Shown piece after piece: positions 43,357 to 56,819 of a stretch of DNA of 64,000 bases. The stretch is from NCBI GenBank assembly GCA_020698575.1, contig CM036241.1:38299855-38363854 (forward strand), read 5' to 3'. A program made the position numbers and the translations under genes. Below the pieces are notes generated by a model that made no database searches, was not told the DNA's origin, and saw only the letters and a list, made by a program, of their open reading frames with translations. Position 1 is the first letter of the stretch. Every line of letters begins with the position of its first letter. Source of the stretch: Bostrychus sinensis (lineage: Eukaryota > Chordata > Actinopteri > Gobiiformes > Eleotridae).

Positions 43357-43538
43357 GTCTGAATCTTTACCCTCCTTTACACAATCACATAACCACATTT
43401 ATTTAAAGAAGTACTGCTTATAGCATGCACTTTTGGCTATGGCAACTGTCATTAATAGTGTCCTTTTTAATAGATTTTTTTTTTTTCAATCTAAAAAATA
43501 ATTGTATGAATCTGAGTAAGTTTATTTGTATAGCACAA

Positions 43539-44170
43539 TAGACCCTTCTTGTGTTTGAAAATAGAACCTTTGCGTTCCAAAGATTGGACCGGAAGTTCAA
43601 AAAGACAATAATACATTTTTAATGGAGCAATTAGCGCTAGCCGCAAAAGATCGCAAATTAGGAATAATCAAGACAGGTTTGGCAACTGACAACTGACACT
43701 CTGCCACATGTGAGTAATATCAGAGCCTGGTTTAATAACATTAGCGAGTGTGTCAACGTTTAGCCGTTTAATGTAAGGTTGTAATTACCATCTGTAAATA
43801 GCATACAAGCTAAAGGCTACATAATTTACATTTCATAAATTCAATGGTACACAGGACAAATAGTAACAGAAATGTGGCGGACCACAATAGTTTGACATTG
43901 TTTGCTCAGATTTAATTCATTAATCACCACAAATCCTACTTTTATAAGTTCACTTAAGCAACTTGTACTGACAAACAGATCTGAATTATATTAACTCAAA
44001 GTAATTTTTATTAACTGTACAAGCAACATCCATTCGTTCCTGCTGCCCAAAAACATCAAAATTAATATTTGTATTTTGCTTCCTCATAGAAATGAATGGG
44101 ATAGAACGTTATTCTCTGTACCAGGCTGCGTGTGCAACTTTTTTAAACGCATCATTCCTGGAAGGGTCTA
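43539..44170. mobile_element. Non-autonomous DNA element in UBE2D intron 5
   Basis: Inverted ends tagacccttc (43539) and gaagggtcta (44170) delimit 632 bp. The terminal TA could be a target duplication of a Tc1/mariner-type element. Reverse-orientation partial copies occur at 24.8-25.0 and 25.6-25.9 kb. Confidence 0.6.
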
Positions 44171-45244
<1,074 letters not shown>

Positions 45245-45854
45245 TGAGTACTATTACTACTACTGTTCAACCTACTTAAGTACTACTAAAAACCTGTGCT
45301 CTTATCACCATCCTGCATAGATGAATCCACAGCTTAAACCCACTCATGCTCTTTGTATATTATATATCCTTGTACACTGCAGCTGTTTATTCCACTGTAA
45401 TAATTGATAACTGAATAAATGTTTTTCAATAAATAATAAAGGTCTGTTACAGAATAGCTGAATTTTAAAGCCTCTAAATTCAGATGAACATAGAACACCA
45501 ATCAAGTTTTATAGTATTACATTATGATTAAATTATTAAACCCTTATTTTTGTTTTCTAAATTATTTCACTCCCACCTTTCACAAATTTAAAAGCTCTTT
45601 TACCATTTCATGTCATTACAACTATAAGATCTGCATTGAAACTATATTCAACCTTCCCAACCTGAGCCAAAGTACCTTTTGACGACATTCATTTACCACA
45701 TTCTAGCTTAATAGCCAATAGATTTGTGGTTAAACCTTTTTTTTTTTTTAAGATATAAAAGTAAAATCTGGTTCTGTTATATGGCCACTTGTTGCTGTCA
45801 AGTGAGTAAAAACAAATTTCACTTGTATGATGTTATAATGTAAGATATTACCAC

Positions 45855-47941
45855 TTGAGCTGAAACAACACATCAACGTAATCAACAATGTCGACTATGG
45901 AATTACATTGCGTCGAAGCGTCACCTTATTCACCTTACCTTCATTCAAAATAATCCTAAATGTGAGCTGGTTTAACCGGGACAGGTGCGCTCTGGACTCC
46001 CCCGCTGTATTTATCCACAAAGTGTATGGGAAAGAAACATGGTGTCGATCCTACGAGTGCGTTAATATACTCCAGTGTGTGATGTAGGGAAAGCGAAACT
46101 AAAAAATAAACACGCATTCTCATGTTGGGAAAGGCTTCACAGCGCTGTAAGAGCTGCACGCTCTTTTCTTCAACAAAACAGTGTCCAAAACTTCAAATGG
46201 TTCTTACTGTTTGTCTGTGGGATAATATTGTGATATTTTTTAGTGGAGCAACTCTCGCCACAGTAATTGCACCAGTCCAGCTGATTCTGGACCAGTCTTA
46301 TTACCACAGCCAAGTTGTAGCTGTACTTCATTATAGAATACAGCTTTTATTTAATGTCCCTACCAGAGGTTCCACTAGACTTTTATTTTGTCTGTCAGTT
46401 TGGCCGGCATTGTTTGAAAATTCTGGCCATTATCGAGATCTACCGGCCATATATTTAAATAACAGAATAACAATCATGTCAAAAACACATTATTGAATCA
46501 GCAATATAAAATGGTCATTCTGCACATTAGTGAGTGAATAAAACTACCAGGGAATGCCTTAATTTACACAGATAATGCTCTGCACAAAATGGTGATAGAC
46601 AACGTGCGTGAGTCCAGACGCACAACAGCACTGGGGCGCGTGGGTCAACTCATTCATCTCAGAGTTTGTCAAATTGAACAATAACAAATCATAACAAAAG
46701 TAAATATTCATTTATAGGACTAATGCATGAGAACACTGTCAAAATGGGCTTTTTTTAATTTTTATTCCTGGGTTAGAATACTCTTTGTGTCTTTACGCAC
46801 AGGGGCATCTCTCGTGTTTGCGCAGTGTTTAAACTGTATAATGTTACACCAAAAATGAGGACAGCAGTATCTGTGTTCTCATTATGGCTGCTCATTTGGG
46901 CACTTCACTACTTTTGTTTGACTTTTATTTTAGTCTTGGGGAGAACGAGGTGTGTGCTCTGGGCACTAGTGCAAAGTGACAAATACTGATGATGGATGTT
47001 TAATTAGCCTACAGTGTGCTAACATTGAGCTTGTTTTAGCACAAGAAGAATCAGTCCTAAAACAAACCAACACAGGCCAACTCCTGGCACAAACCTCCAT
47101 GCATGGTTCCCATGAGGAGCGACCCTGTCCAGTCCTCCACGATTTCTCCTGTGCCTTACGTTGCAGCAATGTCCGTAAGTGCTGCTCTATAGCAGCGTCC
47201 GTGTTAGTGTTAGCTCTCAACCTGTAGTGACCTGTGGTGCGTAAATGCGTATTGGAGGCTGGAGGGGCATCCTCCCGCGCCTCGCACAGGGCTTCTATTA
47301 TAATTTTAAAGTAGAATATTTCCCCAGTGTCAATTATTGTTTGAGATGCTAAACAACCAATATACTGGATATTATTGCCCACAAAATGTATTTTATTTTT
47401 TTCCTAAAACTTTTTTTGGTCAGTCATGTTGGCTGGTGACCTTTAATTTTATTGGTCATTTGCATTTCAAAATGGCCAAAAGCCAGCATATGCCAGCTAA
47501 CAGTTAGCTTGGTCCCTGCACATAGGCTATACTCTGTAAATCAATGACAAGATAATCTTAATCCTAATTTACAGATTAGTATTTTGTAATATTTATTTTT
47601 AACTTTACACTCCTTCTTTAAAGGAGTTATGCATTATTGATATTATTTAATTACTGCTCTTTTTGTGGAGTGTCCTCTGTTAAATCCATAACCCTAAACC
47701 TAACCCTTAGTTTGAGTAACTTATGTCCCATGTGTTAACTGCACAAACACTTGGGTGTTTATTTGTATTTGACATGCCCTAAACACATTTTAAGTGCTAA
47801 ACATACACACATTTTTTTTATTGTGTTTAACTAATTGTTTTTGTGCCTAACACAAGTCATTTAGAGACAGTCATCAATAGACTAATAAAAAAAAATGTTG
47901 TCAGACTAATCGATTTAATTGAAAAAATCATAGCAGCTCTA
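45855..47941. mobile_element. hAT-type element, about 2.1 kb, in UBE2D intron 6
   Basis: Left end ttgagctgaaac and right end whose reverse complement is tagagctgctatg; flanks match at 7 of 8 positions (attaccac 45847-45854, attaccat 47942-47949). The region near 47895-47941 (actaatcgatttaattg) is a typical fish hAT end. Interior minus-strand ORF 46966-47382 (138 codons) has no motif I recognise. A second element may be nested near 46350-47520. Confidence 0.7.
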
Positions 47942-48324
47942 ATTACCATGTTTTTACAAGATAGTTTCAGGTTTTTATGAGATACTAGTGTGTCACGTTT
48001 TTACATGATGATTACATAGTACTTATAAAAATGTGATCAGTTTATGTCTTGTAATAACGTGAAAAGAGCTTGTGTAAGCATGATAATTTTCTTGTTAAAA
48101 ACATGATGACGTGACATGTAAAGTATTTTTACTCACTTGGCATCAGTATGCTTCTGTATTGTAACCTTATCTGAACCAAGTGTTTGTGGGCCGCAGGTAC
48201 AAAAGAAAGAATGAATAATAATGCAAATCTTAATCTCTACATAAGCTCATATTAAATTAGTTATAAATCATAGGTACAATAGACTATATAAATATGAATA
48301 AAAGTATAATTATAAATGTTGTAG

Positions 48325-48373
48325 GTACAACAGACTAGCCAGAGAGTGGACAGAGAAGTACGCCATGCTGTGA
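48325..48373 (+). CDS. ube2d: UBE2D alternative terminal exon A
   Basis: After acceptor aatgttgtag the exon completes Arg and encodes YNRLAREWTEKYAML then stop, giving a 148-aa form. This ending is family-like and resembles an alternative C-terminus known for UBE2D3. The two terminal exons are 1.2 kb apart and mutually exclusive, because each carries its own stop. Confidence 0.85.
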
Positions 48374-49574
48374 GGGTAAGAGCAGGAACAAGCATGGCCT
48401 TAAAAACACATTGCTGCTTCACACAATTATCCATAAATCTGTCAAATCTATACTCCATTTGGTTATGCCATTACTGTATTTGATCATTTAGCCTCTGCTG
48501 CCCCCTAGTGTCTTGTGTGTGGTCCTGAATTCTGCCTGTTCCTGTCTCCAAGTGGACAGCATGCTCTAAACCTCAAATGACTGAAAAATAAAATTCCCTC
48601 GCCAGTGTAACTGCTGTATAAAGCTGTTGTGAAATAGTCCAAGTGTGTTGAAGATGATGTTTTGGGGCATCTTTCTCTCTGACTAATGAGTGGCCACTGA
48701 ACATGGGATAAATATAAATTGTAGCAGCAATGTGACTCAAACAAACGTGCAAAGTTCCTAAAGATATGGATGTAGTAAAAGAACTGGATATGGCTCTGTC
48801 ACCTCCTGTTCTGAGTCAAAATTTGATCTGCGCATGCTCAGACCATAGATGTGTAATAAGATCTGGATACTGAATGATGTCGCGACTGCTTATTGGTGCA
48901 AAATGCCCAAAGAGTTTTTAGTCTGTTGGTAATTTCGGCCTTGAGCATGTGTGCTGTTGTTTCATGTACTGTTTGGTGCTACACTAACTTTTGTAGATAG
49001 AGAGCAAGTTAAACTATTTAAAAAACAAGGTAAAACAAAATTAATGTTGGTCAGTCAGACAAGCACGACTGACACAGGTTACCCCCAGTTCCACTAGTGG
49101 AGACTCGTGGTATTGCAGGGTGAAAATCCCCTTAGACTGTAGACTGTAGAAAGGATTTTCTCATAGACCACAATGTAAAGAGACAGCATAGACTTGTCGA
49201 ATGTTTCTCCAAAATGCAGAGTATTTCTGCTGGTACTCAGTTTCTGCAGGTTTGGAAGATGAAAACCATGAAATAGAGAATTACAGACTAGTCCTGGGTT
49301 AGTGTGCCTGGTTTAGAGTTTTTAAATGAAACCCTGGTGTGTAGTGATACAGTAACAGTAAACAGTAGAAGATGATTCCTCTTTATTCCCATCTATCATT
49401 CTAATCTTTAAATTCAGAGAGTTCCCTTCATTTTGGGGACTCAAACCCAAAACCAGCCGATGCTTCGTGGCCACAGCCTCTTTTTGTCTTGAGTTTTTTT
49501 GAAGCATGGCATCGTCCTCTCTCTGTTTATCTCATACCATATCTAACTTTTTTTTTCTATTTGTCTCTTTCCAG
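48374..49574. other. UBE2D sequence between alternative terminal exons
   Basis: Serves as the 3' UTR of form A and the intron of form B. No further exon is seen. Confidence 0.5.
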
Positions 49575-49620
49575 ATACAACAAGACAGCTCAGGACTGGA
49601 CCCACAAATACGCCATGTAA
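49575..49620 (+). CDS. ube2d: UBE2D alternative terminal exon B
   Basis: After acceptor gtctctttccag the exon completes Arg and encodes YNKTAQDWTHKYAM then stop, giving a 147-aa form. It differs from exon A at seven of the 14 positions shared by both, but keeps the last-helix pattern. A possible polyadenylation signal (attaaa) lies near 49884. Confidence 0.85.
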
Positions 49621-49939
49621 ACACCCCCCCACCCCCCACCCCTCTCTGTCACGTTTTGATTTGACCTTTAACCTCTCATCGTTTGGGTTTTTCTCATGAT
49701 GAAATGCTTTTGAAAGTGGGGTTTTCTTTGGGACTGGAGTGTGTTTGTGCCAACGCCCAGGAGCCCGGATCACGTGCTGCATGTCTCTCACTAAATCATG
49801 TTTTATTTAATTTTTCTGGTTTTTAGTCGACGAGCCGTTTAGTTTTTGCACTGAAGCCTCGCCGCTCTGTGAAGGATTTTATCATTAAACCACAAATGGC
49901 TCCAAAACGCCTCTCTGTCTTTATTCTAAAAGGGCTTTA

Positions 49940-50600
49940 CATTTGTCTGGTTTAGTACTGATTTAGTTCTGGATTATGCCCACTTTAGTACTGGTTTAGG
50001 TCCAATATAGTCCTGGTTTAGGCCCAGTGTAGTCCAAGTATAGTCTGGGTTTTCTTCTGGTTTAGTCTTGATTTAGGGCCAATTTAGTGCTGGTAATGTG
50101 TGTGTTTTTTTCTGCTTTAGTCCTGGTTTAGGCCCAGTTTAGCCCTGGTTCAGTTCTAATCTCAATCATCAGAAGTGTTTCTTACTAATTCTTAAATATC
50201 TATTAAATATCTATATCTATAATCTCTATTAAATACAATTAGTTTTGAATCAGAATCATTATTATTCGATAAATTAATAATAAAGCATTGAGTTAAATCT
50301 CATCTGGTCACATGTTGTCCATGTTATTGATTGGAGATTTTAAAAATATGTACTTTTTTTATCTTCAAACATTTTACAGTAAATTTAAAATTCTGTACAT
50401 TCACTTAAAAACAGGTACAGTAACTCACAGATGACTTCTAACAGCAGATGGCGCTGTTGTGTGTTATAACGAGAGACGCTGGTAAAACCACTCAGGACAA
50501 GGACTAAACCGGGCCTAAAACAGTACTGAAAACTAGAACTAAACTAGGCTTAAACCAGATCTGAACCAGGACTAGACCATAGCTGCAGTATTCAGTACTT
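49940..50600. repeat. 11-bp GGTTTAGTCCT repeat, both orientations
   Basis: Forward units at 49948-50155 and reverse units at 50490-50575, separated by AT-rich DNA. Confidence 0.75.
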
Positions 50601-50649
50601 ACTGTGTGGTAGAACCTGGAGGATGTCCCAGGGTTTACACTCAGATGGA

Positions 50650-51645
50650 TACAGTGATAGCGCTACAAGAAGCAAACTTGTCTCATCACATTTTGAATTT
50701 TAAATGCATTTGAATTTCTACCTTTGACTTTTTTAACACTGAAATAGGAGTCTGATTTTTTTGTCAGTGAAATGTCACTGTCTAATCTTCACTGTATTAT
50801 TTCTGTGTTAAAAATTTCAGAATAAAAATTTGCCTTTAAAAATTTTGATGCATGTATTTTCAAGTCTTCAAATTTGATCGTCTAAAATACGCCGTCAAAA
50901 ATTAGCAGTAAAACGTCCCTGGAGAACATGTTTGGAGCTGCGGAGCTGACGCAGCTGCCCCTGACTGCAGTGCTGTTCGCTTCCAGGATAGACTAATGAA
51001 GTGATGCAACAATCTAAATACTGTACAAACTAAACAACATTAGTGCTTTTTCCTTATCTCACACTCCGTCTTTCTCCTGCAGACACTTCACAGGTTCAGT
51101 AGCTTCTGCGGGGGCGACTGTAAACACAGTGCCAAGTCGTGACTACAGTGAAAATGTTTAATGTTAAATTACAAAAAACTTAAACATTTTAAAGATATGC
51201 ATTTTTATTGTCTCGCTTTTTAAAATCAAGTACAACTTGTTTAAATAAGTGAAAAACACAATTATTAAACAAAAATATCTTACCGAAAACATTTCTGTTT
51301 GCACATTAGCACATGAATGGTAACTAGTGCTTATGGTGCAAATGGGGAAAACACACATTGACCTTTCATGCAAATTTTTTTATGGCATATTTTAGACTAA
51401 ATTTGGCCAATCGAATTTGAGGACTTGAAAATATATGAATCAATTTTTTTAAAGGCAGATATTTTATTCAGAAATGTTTAACACTGAAATAAAACCGTGA
51501 AAATTAAATACTGAAATTTAGAGACAAAAAATTCAGACTCCTATTTCAGTGTTAAAAAATTAAATGGTAGAAATTCAAAGGCAATTAAAATTCAAAATGT
51601 GATGAGACAAGTTTGTTTCCATATTAGAGCAATAGTCGCTCTTAA
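50650..51645. mobile_element. Fold-back element with inverted repeats of about 220 bp
   Basis: About 50666-50890 and about 51395-51625 are reverse complements with mismatches (landmarks aaacttgtctcatcacattt on the left and aaatgtgatgagacaagttt on the right; aacactgaaataggagtctg on the left and cagactcctatttcagtgtt on the right). The central 500 bp has no transposase motif. Long inverted arms around a short centre define a fold-back type element. Exact ends and target duplication are not resolved. Confidence 0.75.
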
Positions 51646-51659
51646 ATAGGCCAAGTGAT

Positions 51660-51970
51660 GAATGTGCAGGGGGCGGTCAGTTCTGAGGGTAAACTACAGG
51701 GGGAGCTACAGCCGTGTGTCCAGGTCTGACCATCTTTGAGTTTGAGTCCAGTTTATTTGTGTATACTCTGTAAATCCTAATGATGCATCTTACTCACAGA
51801 AGTCAGTTCTTCTTACTGCACCTAGTTCTGCTAAATAGTTAATGTCACTTATTTCAAATATTTAGGCTCAAGCATTTACCCCTGAACTAGAAGATTCTCG
51901 AGTTTGGGTCCGGGTCGGGACAGTGTGTTGGCAGAGGTATCTCCAAACGCTGCTGGTTTTAGGATTTTTC
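51660..51970. other. Spacer with a SINE-like fragment
   Basis: About 51870-51930 (gattctcgagtttgggtccg) looks like a tRNA-SINE body fragment. No gene. Confidence 0.35.
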
Positions 51971-51974
51971 TTCC

Positions 51975-52468
51975 TATTTCAGTAAGTGTGTGTATTTGAG
52001 TGCATTATTGTACTTTACTTGAATAACATTTTCAAGGGGTACTTTTACTTCATTACATTTTAGAGAGTATCTGTACTTTTTACTCCTCTACATTTCTGAG
52101 TTGGTTTGAATTACAAAGTATTTTGAGTTTTGGTTTAAAATCATGTGTTTTTGTACTTAGATATAAAAGATGCAGTAAAGTAGTACTCCTTAAGAAACAT
52201 CAGAATAATAAAGACAGAAGAGCTCAGCGACAGATTCAGTCTCTTCTACTGCACCAGTTTGTTCATTTCATCTGGAATCAACAACAATTCTTCAGCAAAA
52301 TTCTTCACACATTCATGAGCTGTCGAGTTTAAAAGTGCATTTAAAAGTGAGTACTTTTACACTTTTACTTAAGTAGAAATTTTAAGGTGATACTTTTACT
52401 TGAGTAAACATTTTATCCTTATTCTGTACTCTTAAGAAAAGAAATTGAGTACTTAATCCACCAATGCC
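51975..52468. mobile_element. hAT-type MITE, relative of the 30.0-kb copy
   Basis: Rich in tacttttacttgagtaa-type words, with an end resembling ccaccaatgcc. Termini are too degenerate to date. Confidence 0.6.
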
Positions 52469-52664
52469 TCTCAGCCAGAATCTGCTTTCAGTTAAAAAGA
52501 CATCCCTAATAACTTGACAAAGAAGGTAAAGTGGTTGTTTTCAGATTCTAGAATGTAATGGTCACACTCTCAGATGGGGCAGGAGCCAGTATTACTGTAT
52601 AAGTTATAAACTATTTTCATAAGAAATATCCAAAAATAACATTCCAAAATCAGATTAAAACAGG

Positions 52665-55597
52665 GAGCTACTGGTATCCACAAAACCAATGGTGCTCATG
52701 GAAAGGGTCACAAGCACAGCCTGGACCTTGTTTTAACCTATGGTATAGAGATTAGTGAGCTCACTGTCCTTCCTCATAACCCCATACTCTCAGATCACTT
52801 TCTAATTACCTTTCAGTTTATACTCAAAGACTTTACTGTTCCAATGAACAAAACCCAGATTAGAAGAACATTATCAGACCAATCTGTGTCAAAGTTTAAA
52901 CACATAATTAAGCCAATATTTAGTACAATGTTGAGTGAGTATGTTGAGAACAGCTCCCATAGCTCGAGTCCCAGTAAAAGTGATCAGTTTGTTGACAGTG
53001 TCATGCACTAATTAAAGACAGCTCTAGATAATGTAGCTCCATTAAAACAAAAGGTTGTTGGCCGAATCGAGTAGCACCATGGTTTAATGCTGAAACACGT
53101 TCCCTTAAACAAGCAACCTGTAAATTAGAAAGGCTATGGCGTCACTCCAGCTCAGAGCAGTCTCTGAATGCCTGGAAATATAGTCTTTTAAATTATAAAA
53201 AATCTCTGCGTGAGGCCAAAACCAGATACTATTCAACTTTAAAAGAAGAAAACAGGAACAACCCTAGGTTTGTGTTCAGCACTGTAGCCAGGCTGACCTC
53301 CAGTCACAGCTCAGTAGAACCCTGTATCCCTGATACTCTCAGCTGTGAAAACTTTCTTCAATTTTTTAACAACAAAATCACAAGTATTAGAGACAAATTA
53401 AATAAAATTCTCCCTACAGCTCAGAGCAAGCCAAAGCTGTAAAAATGGAGGCCACTATAAAACCATCTGTAACGTTAGACTGCTTCAGCGGTGTAGACCA
53501 AGCTGAGATAACATTAGTCATTATGTCCTCCAAAACCTCAACTTGTCTTTTAGACCCAATACCAACCAAACTTTTTAAAGAAACTCTTCCCCTAATTAAT
53601 GAACCTATACTCAACATAATAAACACCTCCTTAGAAACAGGCTATGTGCCACAGTCTTTTAAATATGCAGTTATTAAACCGCTTCTGGAAAAAAAACAGT
53701 CTATATCCTGACATTTTAGCCAACTACAGACCAATATCAAATCTCCCTTTTATTTCAAAAATCCTAGAAAGAGTTGTAGTTAAACAGTTATGTCGCCACC
53801 TACAGGACAATAGCTTATTTGAAGATTTTCAGTCAGGGTTTAGACCCCACCATAGCACAGAAACTGCATTAGTTAGAGTCACAAATTACTTGTTATTAAG
53901 TTCAGACAATGGACTGGTCTCAATCCTAGTTCTGTTAGATCTCAGTGCAGCCTTTGTCACCATTGACCACAGCATCTTACTCCAGAGATTAGACTGTGAC
54001 ATAGAGGTCAGAGGAGCCAACCTCTGCTGGTTTAAATCCTACTTATCTGATAGGTACCAGTTTGTCAGTGTAAATGAACATTCCTCACAGTGCAGTAAAG
54101 TTAGCTATGGAGTGCCACAAGGCTCAGTACTTGGACCCATTCTGTTCATGCTTTACATGCTGCCTTTAGGAAACATAATCAGAAAACATGGCATTCATTT
54201 TCACTGTTACGCAAATGATACACAGTTGTATTTATCAATTAAACCTGATCAGAATGACTGCGTTGAGAAACTTAGCGCCTGTGTGAGAGACATAAAGACC
54301 TGGATGACAATTAATTATCTCCTCCTAAACCCAGAAAAAACAGAGGTCATTATACTAGGCCCCAAAAAGCTGAGAGATGCTCTGTCTGACCAGAGTCTCC
54401 CTGGACGGTGTCAGTGTAGCCCCAAGTTCTACTGTGAGAAACTTAGGAGTTTTATTTGACCAAGATTTATCATTTAAGGCTCATATAAACCAAGCCTGTA
54501 AAACAGCATTCTTTCACTTATGTAACATAGCCAAAATCAGAAATATTTTATCTAAAAGTGACACTGAAAAACTCGTCCATGCGTTTGTTACATCTAGGTT
54601 GGATTACTGTAACTCTCTGCTGGCAGCGTGCCCTAAAAACTCATTAAAATGTTTTCAGCTTGTTCAAAACGCAGCAGCAAGATTATTAACAGGAACTAAC
54701 AGGAGAGAACATATTACTCCTGTGCTAGCTTCACTTCATTGGCTTCCAGTTGAATTCAGAATTAGGTTTAAAATCCTTCTCCTGACTTACAAAGCTGTAA
54801 ATGGTACGGCCCCATCCTACATTAATGATGTTATAGTGCCATACCAACCAAGCAGAGTACTGTGCTCACAAAATGTAGGGCTATTAGTGGTTCCCAGGGT
54901 TTCTAAAAGTACAGTTGGAGGTAGAGCCTTTAGTTACCAAGCTCCTGTTTTATGGAATCAGCTTCCAGCTCATGTTAGAGAGGCAGACACAGTCTCTACA
55001 TTTAAGGTTAGGCTTAAAACGTTCCTCTTCAAGAAAGCTTATGGTCAGGGCAGCTAGGAACAGGGTTAACTCCACAGCTGAAGCTAGGCTGCTCTAGGAG
55101 CTAGAAGCTGGGGGAAGTATGGTGCACTGACCTCTGGTTTCATCTGCTGCTCCTCTCCTATCACTGTCATTAATATTATCTAATATTCTATATCTCCAAT
55201 CAGTTCATTGCTATTCACAAGTTGTTCCTCTCTCCCGCTCCCCTCTGGGGGAGTGGGGACTGTTTCAGATGCCTGGCTGCTGGCAGATGTCCCAGTGACG
55301 ATTGGATCTTAGCTGACCCCATCTGTGCTCCTGTCCCGACCTGTGGGCCCTCAACCTCACCTCTAAGGATTTCCCGGATCTACCTTCTTTTTTCCCACAG
55401 CTGGGTTTTTTTAGGAGTTTTTCCTTATCGAGAAGGAGGGTCTAAGGACAGGAGTGTCCTGGGTCAGTTTAGTGTAGTTATTGTTTGTGTTGTCTGATTG
55501 TGTGTTTATGTTTGATCAACTGTTGTGAAGCCCTTTGAGGCGACTTTTGTTGTGGTACTGGGCTATACAAATAAACCTGAATTGAACTGAATTGAAT
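52665..55597 (+). mobile_element. L2-type LINE, 5'-truncated, frameshifted
   Basis: The plus strand starts inside the endonuclease (HSLDLVLTYG and SDHFLITFQF near 52710-52810), followed by the reverse transcriptase in shifted frames: NYRPISNLPF, DFQSGFRPHHSTETALVRV, LDLSAAF, YGVPQGSVLGPILFMLYMLP, then CYANDTQLYL where the second metal-binding motif should read YADD (Asn in place of the first Asp), then LHWLPVEFRIRFKILL. The 3' UTR (55100-55575) ends with a gggctatacaaataaacctg tail and tgaat repeats. The YAND change and the frame breaks make it inactive. Confidence 0.92.
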
Positions 55598-56708
55598 AGA
55601 AGATGACGAAAACAAGGTCCAGGCATTCATTTGGTTGGTTTCATGAGGGCTGGAGACCTTAAAACACACCAACGCGTGTCGGCTTGCGCCTTCTTCAGGG
55701 CGTGAACACAAAGACAAAGGGGAACACTAATTTATACTCACTGGCTGCAGGTGTGCAGCCAGGAGTATAAGGACTGTAGCTGTCCTCCCTGACACAAGGG
55801 GCAGTAACAAGACATTCTGAAATAGAAAAGCTATTGTTCCCCTACACTAAAGGCCTTTTATACTTTTTCAGCCAAGTGAATGCCTGGACATTGTTTTCGT
55901 CATCTTCTGTGACCCTTTCCATGAGCACCATTGGTTTTGTGGATACCAGTAGCTCCCTGCTTCAGGTCATTTTGGGTTGGCCAGGACAGGAGAAGCTCTG
56001 TTCTACACATTGGAACGTTTTGGACTCAACTACTCACAGAAAATGGAAAAAAATAAGACTGCTTCCGAATTTGTGGATCATTTCATTAAACCATTTGTTT
56101 TACAATTACCTTCTTATATTCAAGACAGCACTCAAGTGCTTCAAAAGATCACACAAATGGCTAATATTGGTTCTTGTATTATGGCCACAATGGATGTCCA
56201 ATCTCTCTACAGCAATATATATCTATATTTTATTTATATGGGACAGCGTGTATTAATAAACAGCTAGTGCCGTAAATACACCGGGTTATAGCTCAGAGCT
56301 AATTTCCATCCATAGTCCCCACTCACTCACATTCACACCGGCTTCCTGGTGTTCCCCAGTGGTCTCCCATCCAGGTACTGACCAGGCCCTACCCTGCTTA
56401 GCTTTTGAAGTCAGACAGGATCGGGCATCCACAAGACGGTATGGCCAATATTGTACATGAAGAAGGAGTAGAGGCCCTAAGACATTATCTGGGGAATAGA
56501 GGTACAGATCAAATGCCCCCAACAGATTTCATCATACAGCTAACTGAGTGGACCCTAAAAAATAATGTTTTTTTGTTTGAAGATAAATTATACAAACAAG
56601 AAAAGGGGACTGCTATGGGTGCGTGTTTTGCACCAAATTATGCAAATCTATTTTTGGGCCTATGGGAAGAAATGTATATTTGTACAAATCTTAATCCAGC
56701 AGGACAGT
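55598..56708 (+). mobile_element. Penelope-like retroelement, 5' and RT core, disrupted
   Basis: The RT pieces FVDHFIKPFVLQLPSYIQDS, ATMDVQSLYSNI, HEEGVEALRHYLG and KGTAMGACFAPNYANLFLG are diagnostic of Penelope-like elements. The 5' part has an inverted repeat of about 32 bp: 55598-55629 against 55877-55908, one mismatch. The ORF is split at SLYSNI by a 5S-derived SINE and truncated at 56708. No GIY-YIG domain is present. Confidence 0.88.
56219..56446 (-). mobile_element. 5S-rRNA-derived SINE inserted in the Penelope-like element
   Basis: The minus strand of 56343-56446 reads as 5S rRNA with changes (ggccataccgtc, gcccgatcctgtctgac, aaagctaagcagggtagggc, agtacctggatgggagacc), followed by a tail of about 120 bp that is not 5S. 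The short repeat aatat occurs on both sides (56214-56218, 56447-56451), and the split SLYSNI/HEEGVEAL frame shows the insertion point. The 5S part keeps internal promoter-like blocks, but it is a SINE head, not an rRNA gene. Confidence 0.85.
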
Positions 56709-56806
56709 GAGGAGTATCTGAGTATGCAAAAGGAGACAGAGGATAATCCAGCTCATAGTAAAACTTCTGCAGGAGATAACACACACACAGTTGTATAATG
56801 ATAATG
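56696..56806 (+). repeat. Segment duplicated at 60.39-60.51 kb
   Basis: The segment from gaggagtatctgagtatgca to ttgtataatgataatga matches 60391-60513, but lacks a 20-bp stretch (ggtcagatttcatttgaaca in the 60.4-kb copy). It abuts the truncated Penelope-like element. Confidence 0.85.
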
Positions 56807-56819
56807 ACTTACTGTTTTC

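Noticed and set aside
46966..47382. 138-codon minus-strand ORF in UBE2D intron 6
   Set aside because: Lies inside a hAT element; no transposase or other motif recognised, so not called as a gene.
53414..53626. Minus-strand ORF in the L2 element
   Set aside because: Shadow of the LINE reverse transcriptase frame on the other strand.
56343..56446. A functional 5S rRNA gene
   Set aside because: Diverged from 5S, with a non-5S tail, short flanking repeats and position inside a retroelement; it is a SINE head.
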